From positions 1,798,001-1,862,000 of the forward strand of contig CBDFKF010000004.1 of NCBI GenBank assembly GCA_965248765.1: a DNA stretch of 64,000 nt, in the 5' to 3' direction. Below are positions 40,694 through 49,694 of the stretch, piece by piece. The translations under genes and the position numbers were made by a program. This DNA comes from CBDFKF01 sp965248765 (GTDB lineage Bacteria > Pseudomonadota > Alphaproteobacteria > VGEJ01). Positions within the stretch are counted from its first letter, which is position 1; the number at the start of each line of letters is the position of its first letter. Under the pieces are notes generated by a model that saw only the letters and a program-made list of their open reading frames with translations, had not been told where the DNA came from and ran no database searches.

Positions 40694-41788
40694 TTACTGC
40701 GACTCAGCCACCAGTAGCCGGGGGACGGCCCGTCCCTCGGAATCGAACAGATGGCAGGCATCGGGCGGAATGCCCACCGAGAGCCGGGCACCGCGGGCGG
40801 CGGCGACACGGCCGTCCGTCCGTGCCGTCAGGACCTGGCCGTCGGCGAGGCGCAAATGAAGGTAGGTCTCGCCGCCGAGCGGTTCGGCCGCCACCACCTC
40901 CGCGTCGAGGTCGTTTCCGTCTAAAACCAGTCGTTCCGGCCGCACGCCGAGGGTGACAGGAGTGCCCGCCCGCAGCGCGCTCGGATCTGCCGGCACCGTG
41001 AGCACGGCCCCGGCGAGGCCGACGCGGACCCCCGTCGGGCCCGCCTCAGCGACGTCCGCCTCGAGAAAGCTCATTTTGGGCGTGCCGATGAACCCCGCGA
41101 CGAAGCGGTTGGCGGGAGCATCGTACAGCTCGAGCGGGCTGCCAACTTGCTCGATCCGGCCATCGCGCAGCGCGACGATACGGTCCGCAAGCGTCATCGC
41201 CTCCACCTGATCGTGGGTGACGTAGAGGGTGGTGGCGCCGATGTCCTCGTGCAATCGCCTCAGTTCGACCCGCACCTCGCCGCGCAAATCGGCATCGAGG
41301 TTTGAGAGCGGCTCGTCGAACAGGAACAGCTTCGGCTCGCGCACGATGGCGCGACCGATGGCGACGCGCTGGCGCTGACCGCCCGACAGCTCGCTCGGTT
41401 TGCGGTCCAACAGCGGGTTGATCTGCAGCAGGTCGGCCGCGCGCCGCACGCGCTCGCCCACCCCCGTGCGCCCCAATGCGGCGCGGCGCAGGCCAAAGGC
41501 CATGTTGTCAAACGCGCTCATGTGCGGATAGAGCGCGTAGGACTGAAACACCATGGCGACACCGCGTGCGGCGGGGGGCGAATCGTTGACGCGGACCCCG
41601 TCGATCTCGAGCTCGCCACTCTCGGCATCCTCGAGCCCCGCAATCAGCCGCAGGATGGTCGACTTGCCGCAGCCTGAGGGGCCGACGATCACCACGAACT
41701 CGCCGCTCGCGACAGCGAGGTCGATATCGTGGAGCACTTGTGTTGCGCCGAAGGACTTGCAGATCCCGCGCAGGACCAGCTCGGCCAT
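40694..41788 (-). CDS. ABC transporter ATP-binding protein (UgpC/MalK type)
   Basis: A 364-residue ATPase of the CUT1 carbohydrate-importer class. Walker A is GPSGCGKST, Q-loop FQSYALYPHMSAFDNMAF, signature LSGGQRQRVAIGRA, Walker B LFLFDEPLSNLDA and switch His in YVTHDQVEAMTLADR. After residue 235 comes the TOBE/OB regulatory domain (GVRPERLVLDG, ETYLHLRLADGQ). It powers the two permeases encoded just upstream. The ligand could be a sugar, polyol or glycerol-phosphodiester. Confidence 0.93.
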   Translation of the reverse strand: MAELVLRGICKSFGATQVLHDIDLAVASGEFVVIVGPSGCGKSTILRLIAGLEDAESGELEIDGVRVNDSPPAARGVAMVFQSYALYPHMSAFDNMAFGLRRAALGRTGVGERVRRAADLLQINPLLDRKPSELSGGQRQRVAIGRAIVREPKLFLFDEPLSNLDADLRGEVRVELRRLHEDIGATTLYVTHDQVEAMTLADRIVALRDGRIEQVGSPLELYDAPANRFVAGFIGTPKMSFLEADVAEAGPTGVRVGLAGAVLTVPADPSALRAGTPVTLGVRPERLVLDGNDLDAEVVAAEPLGGETYLHLRLADGQVLTARTDGRVAAARGARLSVGIPPDACHLFDSEGRAVPRLLVAESQ

Positions 41789-41804
41789 GGGTGATGCCGC
41801 GCCT

Positions 41805-42653
41805 TCAGCCCTTGATCGCCCCGGCGGTCAGGCCGGCGACGATGTGGCGTTGGAACAAAAGGACGAGACCGATCAGCGGCACCGTGACGATGACCGAAGC
41901 CGCCATGATGTGCCCCCACGGCAGCTCGAAGGCGCTGGCGCCGCTGATCAACGCGATGGCGACCGGCACCGTTCGCATCTCGCTCGACAGTGTGAAGGTG
42001 AGGGCGAACAGGAACTCGTTCCATGCCGCGATAAACGCGAGCAGCCCGGTGGTCACCAGCGCCGGGCCCAGCAGCGGCAGGAAGATCCGCCAGATGATCT
42101 CGATCGGGCCGGCATCGTCCATGATCGCGGCCTCCTCGATCTCCTTGGGCAGCCCGCGCATGAATGCTGTCAACACCCACACGGTGAACGGCAGGGTGAA
42201 TAGGAGGTAGGACAGCGCAAGGCCCAGTAGGTTGTTGTAGAGGCCGAGCCAGCGCATCAGCTCGAACATGCCGGCGAGCACGGCGACCTGCGGGAACATC
42301 GCGACACCCAAGATCACAAACAAGAGGACAACGGCGCCGCGGAAGCGGATGCGGGCAAGGACGTAGGCGGCCGTCACGGCGAGCCCGAGCGAGACCAACA
42401 CAGTCAGGCCGGCGACGATCAGCGAGTTCAGAATGTTGCGGGCGAACGGCTGCTCGCGGAACACCTCGAGGTAGTTGTCCCAGGCGGGATCGGCCGGTAA
42501 CGGACTGAGATCGAACAGCGCAGAGCCCGCCTTGAGCGAGGAGACCACGGCCCAATAGAAGGGAAACAACGCATAGAAGACGATGACTGCGATAAGCAGC
42601 CAGAAGCCGAGCCGCGCGGCGTTGCGGCGAACCGCGATCCCCATGGCGCTCAT
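41805..42653 (-). CDS. ABC transporter permease (MalG type)
   Basis: A 282-residue permease with six membrane helices, starting MSAMGIAVRRNAARLGFWLLIAVIVF. The EAA loop for the ATPase is EIEEAAIMDDAGPIEIIWRIFLPLLGPAL. It overlaps the upstream permease gene by four bases and is 16 bases before the ATPase gene. It forms the heteromeric channel with the MalF-type subunit. Confidence 0.92.
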   Translation of the reverse strand: MSAMGIAVRRNAARLGFWLLIAVIVFYALFPFYWAVVSSLKAGSALFDLSPLPADPAWDNYLEVFREQPFARNILNSLIVAGLTVLVSLGLAVTAAYVLARIRFRGAVVLLFVILGVAMFPQVAVLAGMFELMRWLGLYNNLLGLALSYLLFTLPFTVWVLTAFMRGLPKEIEEAAIMDDAGPIEIIWRIFLPLLGPALVTTGLLAFIAAWNEFLFALTFTLSSEMRTVPVAIALISGASAFELPWGHIMAASVIVTVPLIGLVLLFQRHIVAGLTAGAIKG

Positions 42654-43555
42654 GCCTCCGGGGCGAGGCGCACGCCCGCGGCCTTCAGGTAGATGATCGC
42701 GAACAGCGCGATGATGAGCAGCACCAAGGTCGAGGCAGCCGAGCCGAGCCCAACGTCCTGGAAGTCCACCAGCACCTGACGAGCGTAAACCGACATCGTC
42801 ATGGTCTCGCGGTTGTTACCGGTGAGCACGTAGACCAGATCGAAGATGCGCAGGGCATCGAGCGTGCGGAAGATCACCGCCACCGCAAGCGCCGGTTTGA
42901 TCAGCGGCAGCGTGAGGCGAAAGAACACCTTGAGCGGATGGACCCCGTCGATCCGCGCCGCCTCATAGCATTCGATCGGCTGCATCTGCAGGCCCGCGAG
43001 CAACAACAGCGCCATGAACGGCGTGGTCTTCCACACATCGACCGCGATCAGCGCCGGCATCACCAGCGCCGGATCGGCGGTCCAGGCGACCGGCTCGGCG
43101 ATCAAGCCAAGCCAGGCGAACGCCTCGTTCACGATCCCGAAGACGTCGTGGAACATCCAGCCCCACATCTGCGCCGAGACCACGGTCGGGATCGCCCAGG
43201 GGACGAGCACCGCGGCCCGCAGCAGCCCGCGCCCGGCAAAGCGCGCATGGAGCGCCAACGCGATGACCAGCCCGAGGACGGTCTCAAGGAACACCGAGAC
43301 CGTCGCGAATACGATCGTGTTCCAAACCGAACGCCACCAATCGGGATCGACGATCAGGAACGCGAAGTTGTCGAGGCCGATGAAGCGACCGCTGCCGAGG
43401 TCGGCCAGGCTCGCATCGGTGAAGCCAAGGTAGGCGGTGCGCGCGAGCGGCCAAGCCGCGATCAGCCCGAGGATGACAAGGCTCGGGCCCAACAGGGCCC
43501 AGGCCGACCGAACGCGCTCCTGGGTGCGGGCCGAGCCGGGGGCCGGCCTCACCAA
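42650..43555 (-). CDS. ABC transporter permease (MalF type)
   Basis: A 301-residue permease. Six helices are visible, among them LLGPSLVILGLIAAWPLARTAYLGF and SVWNTIVFATVSVFLETVLGLVIALAL. The EAA loop is CYEAARIDGVHPLKVFFRLTLPLIKPALAV. Its start overlaps the end of the binding-protein gene by seven bases. It pairs with the MalG-type subunit. Confidence 0.92.
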   Translation of the reverse strand: MVRPAPGSARTQERVRSAWALLGPSLVILGLIAAWPLARTAYLGFTDASLADLGSGRFIGLDNFAFLIVDPDWWRSVWNTIVFATVSVFLETVLGLVIALALHARFAGRGLLRAAVLVPWAIPTVVSAQMWGWMFHDVFGIVNEAFAWLGLIAEPVAWTADPALVMPALIAVDVWKTTPFMALLLLAGLQMQPIECYEAARIDGVHPLKVFFRLTLPLIKPALAVAVIFRTLDALRIFDLVYVLTGNNRETMTMSVYARQVLVDFQDVGLGSAASTLVLLIIALFAIIYLKAAGVRLAPEA

Positions 43556-44811
43556 CCGCCCTCGCCGCCGAGGCGTTCGAGCTTGCGCGCAAGCCGCGCG
43601 AGGTTGGCGGCAGCATCGCCGTTGCCGGAAAGCGTCGCGTGCGCGGCGCCGAAGAACTCGGCGCTCACCCGGTTGTACTTGGCGCCGGTGATCCGCGAGG
43701 GTCGCGCCACCGCATTGGTGAAGGTCGCCCGCAGACGCCCCATGAACGGATTGGCGCTCAGCACATCGGCATCGTCGTACAGGCTGGTGATAGTCGGGTT
43801 GTAGGCCCCGACGAGCGCCCGCCGCTTCTGCTCCGTCACCCCGGTCAAATACCGGACAAGGTCGACGGCGATCTCGGGGTGGCGCGAGTATCGGGACACC
43901 GCGAGCTGCCAGCCGCCGAGCGTGCCGGTGTGCTTGCCGCCCTCCTCACCCCGCGGCAGCACGGCGATGCCGATCTTGCCGCGCACCGGGCTGTCCTCGG
44001 CGTTGCCGAGGGCCCAAGCGTACGGCCAGTTGCGCATGAAGACGGCGTTGCCGGACTGGAACACCCCGCGCGCCTCCTCTTCGGCGTAGTTGAGGACGCC
44101 GGGCGGGGCGATGCTGCCGATCCAAGACGCGGCAGCATCCAGCGCCGCTGCAGCTTGCCCATTGTCCACCGTGATCCGGCCATCGCCATCGACGATCGCC
44201 CCGCCGCCGTGGGAATCGATCCATTCGAGCGCGTTGCAGGTCAGCCCCTCGTAGGCCTTGGCCTGGAACACGAAGCCCCACAGGCGCTCGGCGCCGGCAG
44301 CCCGCTCCTCTTTCTGAATATGCCGGGCAGTGGCGGCGAGCTCGTCCCATGTCTCCGGGACCGCCGCATCGTATTTCTCCAGCAGGTCCTTGCGGTAGTA
44401 GAGCAACCCGGCATCGGTGAACCACGGCACCGCCACCAACCGCCCGCCGACCCGGTTGTTGTCGACGATCGGTGCGAAGTGGCCGGCCAGCACCTCCTCG
44501 TCGACATGCGCATCGAGCGCGATCAAGTGATTGGCCAGGATGCCAGGCCAGATTACGTCGATCTGAAGTACGTCTATGGCGGCCGAGCCGGCCGCCAGTA
44601 GCTGCTGATAGAGGGCGAGCCGGTCGGTCGCCGAGTTGGGCGTCGAGACAATCTCGACTTCATGCCCGCTCTGTGCGGCCCACGCCTCGGCGCCCTCGCG
44701 GCAGATCTCGAGTTCGCGGCCAACCGCGCCGCACGAAATCGCAATCGTGGCGGCCGCGGCAGAGTGGGCGATCAACCCGAGCAGCAATCCGGCGACAACG
44801 CGGGCCAGCAT
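43549..44811 (-). CDS. Extracellular solute-binding protein (CUT1 family)
   Basis: A 420-residue periplasmic binding protein. The signal peptide is MLARVVAGLLLGLIAHSAAAA and the mature protein starts at about TIAISCGAVG. Conserved segments are AWAAQSGHEVEIVSTPN, IDVLQIDVIWPGILANHLIALD, VGGRLVAVPWFTDAGLLYYRKDLLEKY and GKIGIAVLPRGEEGGKHTGTLGGWQLAVSRYS, typical of family 1 sugar-binding proteins. A GGGGGA box precedes the ATG. It is the first gene of the seven-gene importer-hydrolase operon. Confidence 0.92.
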   Translation of the reverse strand: MLARVVAGLLLGLIAHSAAAATIAISCGAVGRELEICREGAEAWAAQSGHEVEIVSTPNSATDRLALYQQLLAAGSAAIDVLQIDVIWPGILANHLIALDAHVDEEVLAGHFAPIVDNNRVGGRLVAVPWFTDAGLLYYRKDLLEKYDAAVPETWDELAATARHIQKEERAAGAERLWGFVFQAKAYEGLTCNALEWIDSHGGGAIVDGDGRITVDNGQAAAALDAAASWIGSIAPPGVLNYAEEEARGVFQSGNAVFMRNWPYAWALGNAEDSPVRGKIGIAVLPRGEEGGKHTGTLGGWQLAVSRYSRHPEIAVDLVRYLTGVTEQKRRALVGAYNPTITSLYDDADVLSANPFMGRLRATFTNAVARPSRITGAKYNRVSAEFFGAAHATLSGNGDAAANLARLARKLERLGGEGGW

Positions 44812-44917
44812 CGATCCCCCCTGATCCCATCCGCCCGGTTCGGCGGTCATGGCGGCAATAATAGCGGGGTCTTGGGTGCGCCGCACAAGCCCCCGAGCCA
44901 GGAGCGTGCCGTGTAAC

Positions 44918-44977
44918 CATTGTCACCATTGTCACGAGGCGGCCGCTCGCGCGTTGGTGATCGCTTGTGACTTGTGA
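44918..44977. promoter_or_regulatory. Paired repeat operator between the importer operon and cytochrome P460
   Basis: A perfect tandem of CATTGTCAC (44918-44935) faces a perfect tandem of CTTGTGA (44964-44977, followed by CAG). The cores TGTCAC and GTGACA are inverted with respect to each other, so the region carries two pairs of half-sites in dyad arrangement. The right pair ends 33 bases before the P460 start codon. TGTGA half-sites recall the CRP/FNR family, but no regulator is encoded next to it. The role is inferred. Confidence 0.5.
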
Positions 44978-45010
44978 CAGCCCGGGCCGGGGCGGATAGT
45001 TCGACCCGGC

Positions 45011-45628
45011 ATGCGATCCTCATTACTGGTACTCGCCCTCGGCCTCCTCCTTAGCGGCGCCCCCGCGCTCAGTGGAGACGCCGCCGCGGACGAGGCAGGC
45101 GGCAAGACCCACCTCATGATCGAGGATCCGGCGAGCCTGAGTGGCGAGCGGGCCGAAGGCGTCTATCGCAGCATCCGCTATCAGCTCAGCGCCGACTACG
45201 CCGAATCCGGCGATCCGGTCGCCATCCAATACCAGCGCTGGCGGCGCTACAACACATCGCCCTATCGCTCGCGCGCCCACGGCAACCAGTTCGTCAACAA
45301 TTACGTCAACGACACCGGGGCCGCGTACGGTGCTTTCGAGGAGGTCGGCGTGCTGCCGGCCGGCACGATGGTCGCCAAGGACAGCTTCATCGTCACCGAG
45401 GCGGGCGAGATCAAGACCGGATCGCTGTTCCTGATGGAGAAGATGCCGCCAGGCTTCGCGCCCGAGGACGGCGACTGGCGCTACATGGAGATCGCCCACG
45501 ACGGCTCGGTCGTCGGCTTAAGCGGCAGCCGGACCGCGAACGCCGTCGTCTTCTGTGCCACCTGCCACAACAAAGCCGCCAAGTACGACCGACTGTTCTT
45601 CATGCCCAAGGCCGTCCGCGCCAACTGA
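45011..45628 (+). CDS. Cytochrome P460 family protein
   Basis: A 205-residue exported mono-haem protein. The signal peptide is MRSSLLVLALGLLLSGAPALSG. The single c-haem site is CATCH (C182, C185, H186) in NAVVFCATCHNKAA. The central FVNNYVNDTGAAYGAFEEVGVLPAGTMVAKDSF matches the P460 beta-sheet, where the Lys is a candidate for the haem cross-link. Relatives oxidise hydroxylamine or NO, or act as cytochromes c'-beta. No ammonia oxidation genes are near, so NO or hydroxylamine detoxification is the likeliest role. Confidence 0.85.
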   Translation: MRSSLLVLALGLLLSGAPALSGDAAADEAGGKTHLMIEDPASLSGERAEGVYRSIRYQLSADYAESGDPVAIQYQRWRRYNTSPYRSRAHGNQFVNNYVNDTGAAYGAFEEVGVLPAGTMVAKDSFIVTEAGEIKTGSLFLMEKMPPGFAPEDGDWRYMEIAHDGSVVGLSGSRTANAVVFCATCHNKAAKYDRLFFMPKAVRAN

Positions 45629-45656
45629 GGTGCCGGCGGTGACACCCGGTCGGCCG

Positions 45657-46199
45657 CTACCGGCCGTGGCCCGGGGCAAGCTGCGGCAGCCATTGCTTCA
45701 TGCGTTGGCTGAGCGAGTATTTCTTGGTGCTGAACACCTTCCATCCGATCGGGGTGCGCACGGCAGCGTGTACTAGCGTGCGTTCAATCAGTGGCACTTT
45801 CGAGACCCTCATGCCTTCGAGAAACACCGCGTCGGCGAAGTCCCAATCGCGCCGCACCGCCACGTTCCGGAAATCGGTCCAGGCCATGTACAGGTAGTCG
45901 TGAACGATGCTGGCCTCGAGATGGAGGCCGATCGGCCCGACGATCGACCACAGCGCCTCCGGCACCGAGGAGAGGTCGGTATAGAGGCCGCGCGGCGCCG
46001 TAATAGTGAGCGAGTAGGCGCTGCCTTGTTTCGGATGGCCCCTCATACGCACACTGAAATTGGCGGAGAGCTGCCAAAGTGACTTTGGCGGCTTCTTGAC
46101 GTGCACCTGTGCATGCCGCACGAACTTCAGCTCGTCCAGATACTTGAAGTGCGTGATTCTGGCGATCTTGGTGGGCGGAAACGGGTTCCCCGACGCCAT
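45657..46199 (-). CDS. DUF1353 family protein
   Basis: A 180-residue protein starting MASGNPFPPTKIARITHFKYL. The DUF1353 core is TITAPRGLYTDLSSVPEALWSIVGP followed by LEASIVHDYLYM, FADAVFLEGMRVSKV and a basic C-terminus (TKKYSLSQRMKQWL). The domain often occurs on phage genomes and has conserved Asp and His residues that may bind metal; its reaction is unknown. It converges with the P460 gene. Confidence 0.78.
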   Translation of the reverse strand: MASGNPFPPTKIARITHFKYLDELKFVRHAQVHVKKPPKSLWQLSANFSVRMRGHPKQGSAYSLTITAPRGLYTDLSSVPEALWSIVGPIGLHLEASIVHDYLYMAWTDFRNVAVRRDWDFADAVFLEGMRVSKVPLIERTLVHAAVRTPIGWKVFSTKKYSLSQRMKQWLPQLAPGHGR

Positions 46200-46358
46200 G
46201 GCTATCCTCCGTGAGCGGGTGTTCTGCCAGCCCACGTCAGCCGTGGCGTGGACTCGTTTCTGGGGATCGCCGCGCACCAGCGCACGCTGGCCGTGGCGTG
46301 GTCAACCTATCAATTGTGGTAGATGCCGTGCCCGCGCGGCTCGGCCCAGGTTGAGAAC

Positions 46359-48482
46359 CTAGCGGGCCGGCAGGGTTCCTCGCCTCCGTGCCTGAACGTG
46401 CGCGAGCCCAAACAGGACGGCCACCGCCCCCAACGCCAGAACGTGCCAACCCACGTCGAGGGGCCACAGCAAGGCGACGCCCAGGCCCGCGAGCACGGGC
46501 CGAAGATAGACCGCTATCGGCCTCTCGGCACGCCCCTCATACGCGGCAGCCAGACAGTAGAGGCCGACGGTGCCGAAGACGAAGATCTGGAGGGCCGTAC
46601 TCCAGTCGCCGGACAGTAACGGCGTATAGGCGAACAAGAGCGGGATCACGTAGAGGCCCTTGGCGATACGCCAGGCGGTCAAGCCGGTCGCCATCGGCGG
46701 GGTCTCGGCGATAGCCGCCGCGGCGAAGGCGGTAAGACAGACCGGCGGCGTCACGTTGCTGTCCTGGCTCAGCCAGAAGATGATCATGTGGGCCGACAGC
46801 AGCGCTGTAGTCAGAAGTGCTGGGCTTAACGCCTGTTCATAGAGCTGTGTCGAGAAATCCTGAGGGACGAGAGCCACCAGCACCTCGGCCTCGGCCGCGC
46901 TCATCGGCGCGCTCAATGCCGCCTGCGCGTCAGGCGCGACCAGCATGAAGATGGCCTTGGCCGCTTCGGGCAATTGGCCGCTGGCAATCACCTCGATCAG
47001 ATGCGCGTGCGAGATGAGCTCGTAAAGTGCGGGCGCGGACAGGGTGCCGAGCACGATGTAGGCCGCCGTGACCGGCAGGCCCATGCCGAGGATAAGCGAG
47101 GCGAGACCTATAAAAACGAGGGCGAGCAACAGGCTGCCGCCGGCCCAGTCGGCCATCAGCAGCGACATGGTGTTGCCGATGCCGGTCGTCGAGACGACCA
47201 TGACGATGAGGCCGACGGCGATCAGCAACATGGCGATGGAGGCCATGTTGCGCGCGCCTAGGGCGAGCGCTTCGACGATGGCCCGCGGCCCCATTTGGTT
47301 CGGCGTCAGCCAGCTCGCCGCGATCACCGCGACGATGCCGCTGGCGGCGGCGTAGGTCGGCGTAAAACCATTGACCAGCATGGCTACCAGCACCCCGATC
47401 GGCAGCAAAAAGGTGATGCCGCCGCGCCGCATGATCTCGGTGAACCGCGGCGCCTCCTCCTCGCTCGGTTGCAGACCGCGCTTCTTCGCCTCGATGCGGA
47501 TCCAAAAGGCGACGGTCAGGAAGTACATGATCGCCGGCAGTACCGAGACCGCGACGATCGTCAGATACGGAATCTGGGTGTAGCTCGCCATCACGAAGGC
47601 GCCCGCCCCCATGATCGGCGGCATGATCTGGCCACCGGTGGAGGCCGAGGCTTCGACGCCGGCCGCGAACCGGGCTGGAAAGCCGGCCCGTTTCATCAGG
47701 GGGATGGTGATGACGCCGGTGGAGACTGTGTTGGCGACAGCCGACCCAGAGACCGTACCGGTCAACGCCGAGCCCAAAACCGCGACGAGGCCGGGGCCAC
47801 CGACCAGGCGGCCGGCCACGCTGCGCCCCAGGTCGATCACAAAGTCGCCGGCACCCGAGCGCACCAGGAACGCGCCGAATAGAATGAACATAAAGACGAA
47901 GGTCGAGGAGATGCGGGCAATCTGCCCGAACATGCCGGAGACCTCGAAATAGCTGCGGAACAGCGTGGTCTCGAGGGTCAGGCCGGGGAAATGGAAGATG
48001 CCGCCGATCAGATCGCCCCACCAGAAGACGTAGGTAAGACCGATCAGGCACAGCACCGGTATGAACCATCCGGCCGTGCGTCGGGCGAGCTCCAGCGCCA
48101 GCACGACGGCGAGCACCGAGAACACCCAGTCCGCGGCGATGAACCGCACGCCCCGTTCGTACAGTGGATCAAAGCCCAGGATGACGTAGACCGCGCATAT
48201 CAGCGCGAGAGCGCCGACGAGCACGTCGATAGCAAGCGCCGCACGGCTATGGCGGCGGTGGAAACGTCGCGATGCCGGCAACACCAGAGCGCAAAGCCCG
48301 GCAAGCCCGCCCCAATGCAGCGCCGAGACCCACAGCTCGGGTAGCGTGCTCAGCGTATTGAAGTAGATGTGGGCGAGAGAGATGAGGACACCGCCCCAGA
48401 ACACGACCTGATGCAGCGGCCCTTCCGAGGTGTCCCTCAGGCTCGTCCCGGCGTTGCTCGGTTCCTCGGCCACTGCGACCAC
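46359..48482 (-). CDS. TRAP transporter fused permease (4TM-12TM)
   Basis: A 707-residue membrane protein with about 18-20 helices. The first four helices correspond to the small DctQ-like subunit, and the rest is the DctM domain with GIITIPLMKRAGFPARFAAGVEASASTGGQIMPPIMGAGAFVMASY and the second repeat IGLASLILGMGLPVTAAYIVLGTL. These fused permeases belong to the TAXI class of TRAP transporters, driven by ion gradients. The binding protein gene lies 21 bases upstream. The substrate is unknown (dicarboxylates or glutamate-like acids are usual). Confidence 0.92.
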   Translation of the reverse strand: MVAVAEEPSNAGTSLRDTSEGPLHQVVFWGGVLISLAHIYFNTLSTLPELWVSALHWGGLAGLCALVLPASRRFHRRHSRAALAIDVLVGALALICAVYVILGFDPLYERGVRFIAADWVFSVLAVVLALELARRTAGWFIPVLCLIGLTYVFWWGDLIGGIFHFPGLTLETTLFRSYFEVSGMFGQIARISSTFVFMFILFGAFLVRSGAGDFVIDLGRSVAGRLVGGPGLVAVLGSALTGTVSGSAVANTVSTGVITIPLMKRAGFPARFAAGVEASASTGGQIMPPIMGAGAFVMASYTQIPYLTIVAVSVLPAIMYFLTVAFWIRIEAKKRGLQPSEEEAPRFTEIMRRGGITFLLPIGVLVAMLVNGFTPTYAAASGIVAVIAASWLTPNQMGPRAIVEALALGARNMASIAMLLIAVGLIVMVVSTTGIGNTMSLLMADWAGGSLLLALVFIGLASLILGMGLPVTAAYIVLGTLSAPALYELISHAHLIEVIASGQLPEAAKAIFMLVAPDAQAALSAPMSAAEAEVLVALVPQDFSTQLYEQALSPALLTTALLSAHMIIFWLSQDSNVTPPVCLTAFAAAAIAETPPMATGLTAWRIAKGLYVIPLLFAYTPLLSGDWSTALQIFVFGTVGLYCLAAAYEGRAERPIAVYLRPVLAGLGVALLWPLDVGWHVLALGAVAVLFGLAHVQARRRGTLPAR

Positions 48483-48503
48483 GTCTGATTTGATCCGCCA
48501 ATG

Positions 48504-49544
48504 CTACTGGGCGGTCAGGTGATCGGGGATGGCCACTCCGATCTCGGCGTAGTACCTGGCGGCGCCCGGGTGCAGCGGCGCCGGCAGACCGGCCAGGGCC
48601 GATTCAATGGCCATGGCGGTCGTCGCCTTGTGGATGTTGCGAAGGAACGGCAGGTTCTCGTAGATCGTCTTGGTGATCTGGTAGACGGCGTCCTCGTCGG
48701 TGTCGGCACGCACCGCCAAGAAGTTCGGTTGCGCGATCGTGTTGATATCGCGGCTCTGGCCCGGATAGGTGCCGGCGGGCACGACATAGCGGGTCCACAG
48801 ATCACCGCCGCCGTTGGCGCGTCTGACCTGCTCGTCGGTGAAATCGAGCACCGCCACCCCCTCGCCCAACGACGCGAACGCGCGGATCAAGGCGCTGACC
48901 GGCGGTCCGCCGGGCATGTTGAACCCCTCGATGGTGCCGTTCTGGAGCGCATCGGCGCTCGGCCCGTACCCCAAGTTCACCACGTCGAAGGTCTCGCCAG
49001 GCGCCATACCGAGATTGGTGAGGATAGCGATGCCCGAGCCTTCGGTGCCGGAGTTCCTCTTGCCGATCGAGAACTTCCTACCCGAGAGGTTCTTCAGGTC
49101 CTCGATCGTCCCGGTCTTGACGTGGTCGGCCAGAACCACGAAGTGCTCGACGTTCTGCCACAGCATGGTGACCGAGCGCAGGTACGCCTGCGGTCCGTCG
49201 GCCGCGACCTTGCCGGTGCCGGTCCAGGCCCACCGGCCGTAAAGGCCCTGCAGGATGGCGAACTGCGCCTGGTTCTCGCGTAGCAGTTTGAGGTTCTCAC
49301 CGGATCCCGCCGAGTTGATCGCCGACATGGCGATCTTCTCCGTGGGCTGCAGCTTGACCTTGACCAGGGTCGCGATCGCCACGCCGACCGGATAGTAGGT
49401 GCCGCCCGTGGTGGCCGTCGCCAGAATGTAGGAACGCTCTTCTGCGGCCCCTAGCGGTGCCGCGGGCACGGCCGCCATGGCCAAACCGAGAGCGGCTCCC
49501 AACGCAAGCGCCACCGTCCTTCTGCTCGTCGCACGGAAGTCCAT
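48504..49544 (-). CDS. TAXI family TRAP transporter solute-binding protein
   Basis: A 346-residue periplasmic protein. The signal peptide is TVALALGAALGLAMAAVPAAPLGAA, followed by YILATATTGGTYYPVGVAIATLV, the TAXI-family N-terminal motif. SAINSAGSGENLKLLRENQAQFAILQ and VVNLGYGPSADALQNGTIEGFNMPGGPP are also typical. The start is the ATG after GGGGGA; a longer frame upstream is not homologous. It hands its ligand to the fused permease encoded next. Confidence 0.92.
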   Translation of the reverse strand: MDFRATSRRTVALALGAALGLAMAAVPAAPLGAAEERSYILATATTGGTYYPVGVAIATLVKVKLQPTEKIAMSAINSAGSGENLKLLRENQAQFAILQGLYGRWAWTGTGKVAADGPQAYLRSVTMLWQNVEHFVVLADHVKTGTIEDLKNLSGRKFSIGKRNSGTEGSGIAILTNLGMAPGETFDVVNLGYGPSADALQNGTIEGFNMPGGPPVSALIRAFASLGEGVAVLDFTDEQVRRANGGGDLWTRYVVPAGTYPGQSRDINTIAQPNFLAVRADTDEDAVYQITKTIYENLPFLRNIHKATTAMAIESALAGLPAPLHPGAARYYAEIGVAIPDHLTAQ

Positions 49545-49694
49545 GGATATTCCCCCAGTCACCGTCATTGCCACTAACGCGCGGGACAACGCGCCCGCCA
49601 ATCCTACCGCCCTGTCGACGGACGGGTAACAGGGGGCACGAGAGAGTCGGACATCCAACTCTGTCCGAGTCGAAACATCCTCTGCAGAGGCGTA

